A stretch of DNA of 64,000 nucleotides from Orbilia blumenaviensis (taxonomy: Eukaryota; Ascomycota; Orbiliomycetes; Orbiliales; Orbiliaceae), in the NCBI GenBank assembly GCA_036872755.1, contig JAVHNS010000003.1:1860001-1924000 (forward strand), given 5' to 3'. Under the pieces are notes generated by a model. The model had not been told where the DNA came from and searched no databases. It saw only the letters and a list, made by a program, of their open reading frames with translations. The translations under genes and the position numbers were made by a program. This document shows positions 55,249 through 64,000 of the stretch, piece by piece; position 1 is the first letter of the stretch, and each line of letters begins with the position of its first letter.

Positions 55249-56139
55249 ATGATTGATGAAGCAACTGCAAAGTCCAAATACTGGGTCGAGGAACCACCCA
55301 TACATGCCCACCCAGATGCTGTCTCACTCATCCAACATTACCGCCCCGAGCTTCAAGATGCCGAAGCCATGATTCCCATCCTAAAGGATATCCGACTCAA
55401 AGCTTGGAAGATAAAGTATTATCCTTGTGTCGGATTGTGGCATTTCTTCAAGTTCGGGATGACAGAAATGCCAATCTACCCAGAAATCATCGAAAGGTTG
55501 AAACAAGGACAGCGAATTCTGGATATGGGATGCTTCATGGGTCTCGATGGGAGGAAGCTGGTCGTTGACGGCGCTCCAAGCGAAGGGATCACGAATATGG
55601 ATTTGGAGGATAGATGGTTCCCGCTATCTTACGACCTATTCAAAGACGAGGATGAGTTCAAAGGAGAATTCTTTGGGGGGTGCGATATCAATGACGAAGA
55701 ACTGTTTGGAGAAGGATCTATCCATCGACATAGATACGATATGATCTATATCGGATATTTTATCCACCTGTTCCCACCAACCAGGCAATCACAGATCATC
55801 AACAACCTTGTTCAGTTGCTCAAACCGGTTTCCGGGTCGATGTTGTTTGGGAATACTGCAGGAACGGCAAAGGAGAATGGTTACAAAATGAAGGCAGATT
55901 TCGCGCCACCAATCAAGAACGAGAAGGGAGAGATGGAGAGACAGGACTTCGTTTTTCATTCAACAAAGACTGTCGTGGGTTTGATGGCTGAAGCTGTTAG
56001 AGGAGGGAAGGACGGAGAGTGGGATATCACAGCTGACAAAGCCATTTTCGACACTGACACTTCTCCAACAAAGGCCTTCTCGCTTCATTTCAAGGACGCA
56101 GAGATTGTGGAGCTTAACTTTTGCATGAAGAGGAAGTGA
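55249..56139 (+). CDS. SAM-dependent methyltransferase, fungal meroterpenoid-type family
   Basis: A single exon gives 296 residues. The N-terminal ~90 residues are helical (Trp-Lys-Ile-Lys-Tyr-Tyr-Pro-Cys-Val-Gly-Leu-Trp-His-Phe). Class I methyltransferase motif I is Ile-Leu-Asp-Met-Gly-Cys-Phe-Met-Gly-Leu-Asp at about residue 88, followed by Arg-Lys-Leu-Val-Val-Asp-Gly-Ala-Pro-Ser, a block I associate with the AusD-like methyltransferases of fungal meroterpenoid and polyketide pathways. Motif II acid is in Met-Asp-Leu-Glu-Asp. A post-I motif Tyr-Asp-Met-Ile-Tyr-Ile-Gly and a Leu-Leu-Lys-Pro strand follow. It likely methylates a small carboxylic acid or hydroxyl; the substrate is unknown. No polyketide synthase, terpene cyclase or P450 is nearby, so it is an orphan member here. 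Confidence 0.8.
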   Translation: MIDEATAKSKYWVEEPPIHAHPDAVSLIQHYRPELQDAEAMIPILKDIRLKAWKIKYYPCVGLWHFFKFGMTEMPIYPEIIERLKQGQRILDMGCFMGLDGRKLVVDGAPSEGITNMDLEDRWFPLSYDLFKDEDEFKGEFFGGCDINDEELFGEGSIHRHRYDMIYIGYFIHLFPPTRQSQIINNLVQLLKPVSGSMLFGNTAGTAKENGYKMKADFAPPIKNEKGEMERQDFVFHSTKTVVGLMAEAVRGGKDGEWDITADKAIFDTDTSPTKAFSLHFKDAEIVELNFCMKRK

Positions 56140-57520
56140 TTGGTTCACTCGGCTTTACCGAAGTTACAGCAAGGAAACCCGATACTTTTGAGACAACCTA
56201 CTTTGGGGTTCTGGCTATCACAGCCATGCGGGATTGGCATTGCATTGGCTATGGACACGACTAGACCAATAGACATGATAATCTGGGGCAGTTAAAAGGA
56301 TAGATTACAGTGCAGGACACCGTTTACTCCGACTTCTCTTGATCCGATAGATTCACTGCAGACCAGGTCGATTAATGTATGTACAAAGTCTAATATACTC
56401 TGTTCAAACGGAACAAAAAAAGATTACTCAGCTTTTAGCCGTCTTGATTCGAAATAAATGACTGGCCACTTACGTTAGCTCAATACGTGTGTCAGCATCA
56501 TTGTGCGAAGCTCCATGCATAATATCACTCATTAAGAGAACTAGTTTGAGAGCTGACACCCTTCGGCCTTCAAACACCACGAACATGTGTGTCGGAAAAT
56601 CCACGAGCGTGCTAAAGTCCATGTGCGAGTGGAAGCTAAGTCCAGAAAAGGTTTTATCGGAGCGTTCTTGTCTCCGAGGCCTCCGCGAACAGCCCTGCTT
56701 TTGGGTCGTGCCGGCTCGGTAGTATCTTAGCCCGGCCACCGTTTGCTTGTTTAGCTTTTGGACTCACACCAAAACGATAATTCACCGCTATGGTTCCAGA
56801 ACGCACCGCTCTGTACCGTTTTTTTGGCCTTTCCTTCGTCCGATAAACTCCATACAACCAATTAAGAAATGATGCTCCGGAGGTGTCGAGTAAACCCGCC
56901 CCCGAAAGCTGGGGCTTGTGATTGCTCTTGCGGTCTGGCCATTAGATATAAGATCACCATGATCCATTCACATGTCCAAATTAATCATCATTCCTCACAC
57001 CGCTGAATAAGTTCAAGCTTGACCGTCTCGGTTGCATAGTGCTTTAAAAAGGCTTCAACCAAGCTTCCAAGACCAGGATTCGACTTCCAAGTGCAGGTAT
57101 TTGCATCAGTCCGGAAGTGGAAAGCAATAAAAATCCTCGAACGTGGGTCCTAGATTCAATACCGAGGGAAAAATGTATGAAATAGTCGAGCTGACGCCGC
57201 TTAGGTTTTTTTCTATTATTTTGGGAGGACTCTCGTGGTGAACTCCTCGAAAATTTTCAGCGTGTGACCTTGCTCGAGCGCTCCGCGATAATTTTCCGGT
57301 CGGTTATTCAAGGTCCCGTCGCGGCCTTTCACGATCCCCGAATTTTGCGTGAACCAAGGCTTCACGATCACGGCTTCACTTATACTATATTATTCTCGAC
57401 AATTCCCTCGGTCGCGTTTGCCTCCAATAAATTCTGAACACGCCGGTTTCGATATTTATCTATTCAATTTATCCGTTCAAAATCATTAGCAATTCATATT
57501 TTCATAAAATATTAGAAAAC
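56140..57520. other. Intergenic, no gene seen
   Basis: 1.4 kb between the methyltransferase and the DJ-1-like gene. Short frames on both strands near 56470-56860 have no domain support. Confidence 0.5.
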
Positions 57521-58879
57521 ATGGATTTCTCAGACAAGAAGGACCCCAAGTCAATACTTCCAATGGATGACAGCTTCACGCCACCACGGATACTTATCTT
57601 GTGTCCAGACAAGACGCTAGCGCCGATGGCTGCCGCAGAACCCTGGTACATCTTCAAAGAAGCTGGTAAGTAACTCGGATCGATCCGTACCCACTTTTAG
57701 GTAGATGTCAATACTAATACAACCGCCCGTACGTAGGTTGCGTCATTGAATTCGCTACCGAAAATGGCGACGTCCCGAAAGCAGATCAGCGGATGCTTGA
57801 ACGATCCACGTTCCGCGATATCATGGTATGTATATAAACCATTATACATTTGGATTGTGTTTAGACTAGTGTCTAATAAACATCTGTCTTTATAGGGAGC
57901 AACATTAGATGATATCGAGAAATTCTATATGATGGCTGGATCAGATGAATACCTTAGCCCTCGGGCTTGGTCTGACGCCACCTTCTCATTACTGCCATAT
58001 GATGCCGTCTACCTAACGACGGGATTTGATTCAAGGATGCGACAGTTTGTTGAATCTGAATCACTCCACAAGCTTATCGCTTCCTACTTCCCGATGACAA
58101 AGCGAAGAAGAACTGTTCAGAGGCAGCCCACACTATCTGACAAGCTAAAGAGGAGGTCAGCTGTGATCCAAGGCGATGGCTGTTTGCCAAAGACAATTAG
58201 CGAAAAGCATGAAGACGAGCTCAGTCACCTTGATGGTCCCAGGAAGGTCGTGGGCGCCATGGGAAAGGGTGTTCTTGTGCTATCGATGTCCATGGTTGTC
58301 GACAACTTGACACCAGAGGAAAGGAAGAGCGCAGAAGAAGAATGTGCCGTTCGAGTCGGCGCTTATGAAGAACAGAAGAAGAGAGAGGCCGAAGAAGCAC
58401 AGAGGCTAAAGTTACATCGACGCTCCTCGTCGCTGGCTAGAATGACTAAGGCTTTACCACTCCAGCGATCCGCAACGACCGGTTCAATGTTCAAGTCGTC
58501 ACGGAAAGAAAAGAGCGAGATGCCGAAGAACTGTCCTACACCCCCCACTCTCCGTTCCGTGATCCACGATGTTGAAACCACCACTACACCAACTTGGATG
58601 GAAAATCTCGGCACAACAGTCTCCGCCATCAGCGGTTTCAAAAATATGTTCAAAACATATACAAAGAGCACACAAGAGCAGGTTGTCTCCGCCCTTGGAA
58701 ACCCGACGTTATATCACGCGGGACCCCCCAACAAAAAGCCATTTACCCACTCCGCATCCACCCACCACTACGTTTCTGCAAGGTACCCACCCGAGAGCAC
58801 GTTGGCCGCTCTCCACGTGCTTGAGGAAATTGCCATTGCGAGGGTAGAGTGGGGGAAGTCGCGGGTGTCGGTGGAGTGA
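57521..58879 (+). CDS. DJ-1/PfpI-superfamily protein lacking the nucleophile cysteine
   Basis: Three exons, 57521-57665, 57738-~57825 and 57896-58879, give about 405 residues. The fold is recognisable: Pro-Arg-Ile-Leu-Ile-Leu-Cys-Pro, Phe-Lys-Glu-Ala-Gly-Cys-Val-Ile-Glu-Phe-Ala-Thr-Glu-Asn-Gly, Arg-Met-Leu-Glu, Tyr-Asp-Ala-Val-Tyr-Leu-Thr-Thr-Gly-Phe-Asp, and a final Tyr-Val-Ser-Ala-Arg-Tyr-Pro. The nucleophile elbow, usually Ala-Ile-Cys-His-Gly-Val-Leu, reads Ala-Met-Gly-Lys-Gly-Val-Leu here, so Cys and His are both gone. Two basic, Ser/Arg-rich inserts (about residues 135-170 and 210-275) interrupt the domain. A non-enzymatic or altered role is likely. By my hand count exon 2 is one base short of keeping phase; this may be a counting slip, a sequencing error or a real change. 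Confidence 0.72.
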
Positions 58880-58987
58880 TAAGCGACAGGATGAGTGCAG
58901 ACGATACGTATATCGATACGATTACGATACATAATCCGCATGGCAGGGTTATCCAGGCAGAAAGGCTGAGCTCTTCTTCAAGATTAC

Positions 58988-59029
<42 letters not shown>

Positions 59030-62000
59030 TTTTCATATATGACGGGATGCGGAGTTTGTTTGTTTGTTTATCTCCTCTTATTGAGGTTTTATTCCATTTG
59101 GAATGGAAGCAGTCTAGAGCGGCATATGGTGGGACGGAGTTTTATCGGATGCTCGAAATCATATTGGAGCTGGTACTTCCTAATTCTCTGTAAATATTTC
59201 GCTATACGAATATAGCCAAGCATGTATATAACTTACTTATTCTCAGGAATATAATAATAATAATGCTCCATGTGGATATACCACTGGCATATACGAATTT
59301 GATTTCCTTCGTCCTGTTTCACAAAGTCGTTTTTAGAGAAAAAAATAAAAATAAAGACCCAATTGTACAGTTCTCCATCTCTCCACGGTGGGGCCTAACG
59401 AACAATTCGAGGGTTGAGCAATTGCGGCACAGTATTTCGTAGAAAAAACGTGATGGGAGGGGTGGTTACAATGCTTGCGTGGGTGTGCGTGGTGTCTGCG
59501 TGTTAATATCAAGCCACATCGTATAGGTTCCACTTTAAGGCAAATGCATAATTCGACGGCATTAATCACTTTTTAAGCGATATTCTGTCGACACTATTCG
59601 CTGGATATATTTTTTGAAGGGGAGGGGAAGAAACGGTCACAAGGATTCCTCGGATGGTTCTTTATTAGGATTTACTCTGAGAAGGCTTGGTTTCAAAATG
59701 TCAAAGCCAATTTTGAGGCGGTATTCGGGGTAACATGGCGTGATAAGTAGACGGTATGACTGACTGAGCGTCTGCGCCGCCTGTGAGGACAGAACAAATG
59801 CTACTCAGCTGCAACTGTGGGTATCCGTGGCCTTGGTTCCACGCGGGCAGGCGCTGGCGATTGGATATGTTCGTTAGAAGATGATATGGGAAAGCGAGCT
59901 GCAATACAGTGGCACGGGCAGGGCGTTTCGAAAACCTGGGTTTGAAGCGTTTATCCGCTGGTATTTGATCCACACCCACACGCTGTGCCAAAGTATATTG
60001 CTATATTGGGATGGGTGCGTGGGGTCTTTTCTGCCTCGGAAAAGACGGTTCATAGTAAATGGTAACACCCGCGCGCGGTTTGGTTTTTTTTTTTTTTGTG
60101 GCGAAGGTCTGGTGGTGTCAGCTCTGCATACGTGGTTGGGATGGAATCTTTCCCTAGGCGGGTCAACGTTGGGTTCTGCATGTGCCAGGTTTGGGAATAG
60201 ACTTGCAATTCGTATCAGGCCTGTGTGATTTCGTTAGTAATCGGAAACCGCGATAAAGTATCGAATTCGCAGATATCAGCTGATAAAGAAGAAAAAAGAG
60301 AAGCTACTGCATGCTGCAGTGATTAAAGAAGTTTATTTTTTATTTTTTTTGCAAAACGTTCTCTGGCGTTTGAAGGTGAAAATCGATATCATGGATGTCC
60401 AATGCACGGTAATGTATGTCTTACAAGGCGAGAGGTTTGAGCGCGCGGGCTGCGCAGCGACGTGGGTACTCCCGGGCAGTATTTGTGCATTTAGGCATTT
60501 AGATTACGGGCGGATCGACCGGAGAATGATGCACGATTGTGCCATATCACCCTCATGACAGACTCAATGCTGAGCAGCTAGCTGCAGGCGAGATGTTGAA
60601 GTATTAGAAATCGAGATGTAAACTTCAACATTCTCGAGATGTTGATTCTCTATCGAGCTCTCAAAGTGATGGAGGGCTCCGGTTTCAATATAGACGAGGA
60701 CTCGTGTTCACAGCCCCGTACCGTGTATCATTGCGGATTACTTGCATGAGTGAATGCAATTAATGTACTCACATATTGGAAAGGCAAGGATAGCCGGCCA
60801 TCAACTTCAGACGGCTATATCCGGCGTGCCAGCGGATTTCTGTGCTATGTATAAGACGTACATTGGAATATATTGGGATCTGACAGTTAGATTCTCTGCT
60901 ATTGCATACAGATTTATAAATCGCACTTTTATATGAAGAGCGCATGAGCCGATACGAGGGCCAGGCATCATCTGGGTCATAGTATTCGGTCCCAAAAATT
61001 GATTGGGTTAAATTTGTCAGAACGCCATAGATGCACAGTACAGGCCACAGACCTCCACAGGAAACTTCCGGCGTGAGACAATAGAGACCAAATGCACCCC
61101 GGGCCGGTACTTTTTTTTTTGGATGGCAAAATAGCCGTCAAAAGCGAATGCGATAGTTGAGAACAGGATTTTCAACCGTTTTCCCCATCGTATTATATCC
61201 AAATTTCCATGGTCTTCGCCCGTATTTCCCATATCGCTTCGCGTACTAATTTATTATTGTGCACACAAAGTATACTGGCAAAAACTTCAGCACCGTTATC
61301 TAGAACATGGCGGGCCCTATATTCGAGGCATGCATATACCCGTAAACTTGCGTTAAAATCCAAACTCGGTATTACGGAACTATGCACATCAGTGGTTTAC
61401 CGCTTCGCCCTGTACGCTCGCACCAGGGGAATTGCACTCCTCGAACCAGGGACCTGAGCCCATGATTGGGCACCCAGTAACCCTGTTCCGGGCCAGGCAC
61501 CGACGATATGATCGATTTTGAATGCGTCACGAACATGTCTTACTATTCATATTTCTGACCAATAAGTTTTATTTCTGAGTCTTACCTTTCGATATTCGCT
61601 CAGCCGAAATGTCAATTTATGCGGCAACCCAAGCTCACATGATGTTCGGAAGTCTATGTCAATGTCACCACGTGAACACTTGCATAATGCAATGCATCGG
61701 AAAGCTTACGGGGTTTGTAACACCCTTTTTGAGCAGTTGTGTGTTTTTTTTTTGGTTGCGCTTCGAGGTACGGAGCATGCTCGACGGGATAAACTTTGAT
61801 ATTCCACTCGGGCCACATTCTGGCGAGACGGACTGCGTGGTTGGGTAGGAAACAAGGGTGCGAGTTAAGAAACAAGGTTTGTGAAGCATAACGGATAGGC
61901 TGTTCTATGTCCTAACTGGGGAGTTAGATGTTTGTGTGATGTTTGATTTCCATGGGTATAGTTATTTGTAGAAGCAAATTTGTGATATGACAAAACTCTG

Positions 62001-64000
62001 TTTTCTGTGTTACCATGCTTTCTTGGTAATGTGCATACATATGACCTTATACTGTGCCTGGGGACCTAGGCGGGGGTACGATTGTGAGAGGGGCCGGTTT
62101 GGAGGTTGTGGTTTCTAGAATTCGCATACTCGTCAATGATTGGAAGAGAAGTGAATACAGTTCCTGTTGGGAGATTCGATACTGGATAGTTACTGTATGC
62201 AAATGATTGATATGCAGGTGGATAATTTAATTAATATATAGAAGTAACGGTACTTCGTAACACTGGGGGGTTCAGGTTCCTGATGGAATCTTGATATACT
62301 GGCATTGATGCTACCTTAGCGTCTGGATTTACGAAAACGGCCATAAACTAAACATGGCGCTAACTGTCTGCGTTGATTCTGTTGGAATTCGAACACCTGA
62401 GGTTGGCGATTCATACACTAGCCGTAGAATCCGGGGTACCTGAAGCCCCATTCGGCCTAAGACATGGCCCAACAATTGCATTGACGCACGACGTTCCTGG
62501 CGCTAAGCAAGACTTCAAGTGTCATTTTACTAAGAATACAGACAGGCGGTGCACATCGTTGAAGGCGATCTCTAGAACGTTCCGTCCCGATTATCCCTGG
62601 GGGGACAGCAATCGTCATGAGTAATGGCTGTTCCTATATAACGTTCTGATTTAATTTTCCTTGCAGAGTCAACGACTTTAAAGGAGATACCCAAGTTTCG
62701 ACGGGATCTCCGTCGTAATTCCCGTTCGTGTAGATTCTGTCGAAGAATCGCACAGACACTAGCATGGAAGCTAGTGAATATCTCGGAGCTAGTGGAAAGT
62801 TTATAATTGGAGTAGCGGGGCACGCGATGAACGAAATACCGCCAGGAGCTCAATGATTCTAACGAGATGGAGACTTGTGCATCACCCTAAGGTTTGAGGA
62901 GTTACGGATGTAATTGGAACCGTCTGATGTTTGTGGCGACGAGATCGAATTTTCAGGATCATAGCGTAAATAATTGTGAGGCGACGTCGGTCTGACCGAG
63001 ACAATTGGGACGTTGTTGTATTTTTTTAAGAGGGGTTGTTGCGTTGGCTGAGGCACATAGCACACGGGCAGCACCGATACAGACAACCCTAGTTGGCAGA
63101 AAGCCCGGCACATACACATCCGAGTTTTGCGCAAGGCACGATTTCCGAGGCGGTATATCTGGTGATAAAGGGGTTAGCAATAAGTCTCTCGATGATTGAA
63201 GGCTTGGGGAAAATAATATTCTATAGCACCAAAATACTATAACTTTGTCTCACAGAAACGGCGTGATAATCTGGAGTGGAAAAAGCAGTGGAGCCACTTC
63301 TGTATCCGTCTCAGGTATACGATCCCGAGAGTGAGGTCCGGTCCTGGGACCGAGATGTGGACTAAAGTGCAACCTGGCATGTCCCCAGGGCCCACGATTG
63401 GCCCTTGGTCATCTGGCCAAATTTGGCTTGCTACCAGAATTCCAATAGATGCTTGGTCTAAGCCATATTGAGCTAGCATCGTCGATATAAAAGCCTTGGC
63501 TTGGCGATCTTGGGAGCCCAACTGCAGGTTTTATCCAGATCGGAGATTCGACTAACCGCGAAAGGCTTTGTTCTTGTCACATTTTTGCAGTATATTCCCA
63601 CCTTGTTACACCTAGACTCCGAGTTCAAGAAAAAGTTAAGAAGTTGGAGAGAAAATGTGATGGCGGTTCAAGGGAACTCGAATTTCACCCAGACCAATCT
63701 CCACGCATGACGCACTATTAGGGAAAAAAACGTCTCATGGTATTGGGACACTACTTGCTGCGAGTTGGTACCCAAACTGTAAATGATTGGCAGTAATTAA
63801 AGCTAGTGGGGAGTGAATCCTTGTTCACTTGAAATATTTCTAGCACATCTTTGAAATCGACTGTTCGGGACCTCTGAAAGAACCTTATTGAGCCCAGCGA
63901 AGGGGTTCACGATACTCGAGCAAGATCTAGTCCAAGCTCCTCCCCCGAATGGCGGCCTGATACTCCGACAAGTAGGGGTGAAATGTGGGTACGTAAAGGT
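58880..64000. other. 5.1-kb gene-poor end of the window
   Basis: Frames of 60-115 codons occur on both strands but none shows a domain, splice pair with phase support, or good codon regularity. It starts with an ATC/CAT microsatellite and includes T-runs at 60085-60099, 61108-61119 and 61744-61754. Nothing resembling a transposase or reverse transcriptase is visible. A gene continuing beyond the right edge cannot be excluded. Confidence 0.5.
58988..59029. repeat. (CAT)14 trinucleotide microsatellite
   Basis: Fourteen uninterrupted CAT units begin 109 bases after the stop codon of the DJ-1-like gene, probably in its 3' untranslated region. Confidence 0.9.

Noticed and set aside
55249..58879. 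A secondary-metabolite cluster around the methyltransferase
   Set aside because: Neighbours are a DJ-1-like protein and DNMT5; no backbone enzyme, oxidase, transporter or regulator is present.
61400..61500. tRNA-like words (a GGTTCGA box in reverse orientation and a CAT-containing loop)
   Set aside because: I could not form a T arm, D arm and acceptor stem together on the minus strand; the pairing fails, so no tRNA is reported.
1..64000. CRISPR arrays, bacterial operons, phage or viral genes
   Set aside because: No spaced direct repeats of the right form were seen, genes have spliceosomal introns, and no viral protein motif was recognised.

Overview
This window looks like nuclear DNA of a filamentous ascomycete (Pezizomycotina). 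Most genes carry short introns with GT..AG ends and CTAAC-type branch sites 15-30 bases before the acceptor. The products are typically fungal: F-box proteins, a 3CxxC zinc-finger protein, a CBM1-tailed secreted beta-propeller, VPS62, a DNMT5-type methyltransferase. Base composition is moderate. Intergenic DNA is long and rich in homopolymers and microsatellites. An early-diverging class such as Orbiliomycetes or Pezizomycetes is possible, but that is only an impression. By hand splicing I support 18 protein genes; no RNA gene could be supported.

Layout. 1.5-10 kb: a 3CxxC zinc-finger protein, an F-box protein, the AP-3 sigma subunit, ribosomal protein eL42 and a 2H phosphoesterase. 10-13.6 kb: gene desert. 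13.6-16.8 kb: a secreted lactonase-type propeller with a cellulose-binding tail, a foldback (MITE-like) element, and a secreted surface protein. 18.5-26.9 kb: a conserved unknown with an H-x-D..H pattern, a 20-cysteine secreted protein, and a BRCT-WGR-PARP. 28.9-33.6 kb: an ER J-protein ending in KDEL, a tau55-like TFIIIC subunit and the 24-kDa complex I subunit. 33.6-37.4 kb: desert full of simple repeats. 37.4-44.2 kb: VPS62, a multi-pass membrane protein and a second F-box protein. 45.4-52.2 kb: a 2175-residue DNMT5-type cytosine methyltransferase fused to an SNF2 ATPase. 55.2-58.9 kb: a meroterpenoid-type methyltransferase and a DJ-1/PfpI homologue without its nucleophile. 59-64 kb: nothing convincing.

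How the genes relate. There is no operon or biosynthetic cluster; these are single-gene units. Housekeeping functions (ribosome, complex I, Pol III transcription, AP-3 and vacuolar sorting, ER folding) are mixed with accessory ones. Two divergent pairs, APS3/RPL42 and TFIIIC subunit/NDUFV2, each share about 640 bases of upstream DNA. The genome-maintenance theme (DNMT5, PARP) is the most interesting biology here. The foldback element, whose arms differ mostly by transitions, is a possible substrate of DNA methylation or a RIP-like process in this genome, but that link is inference.
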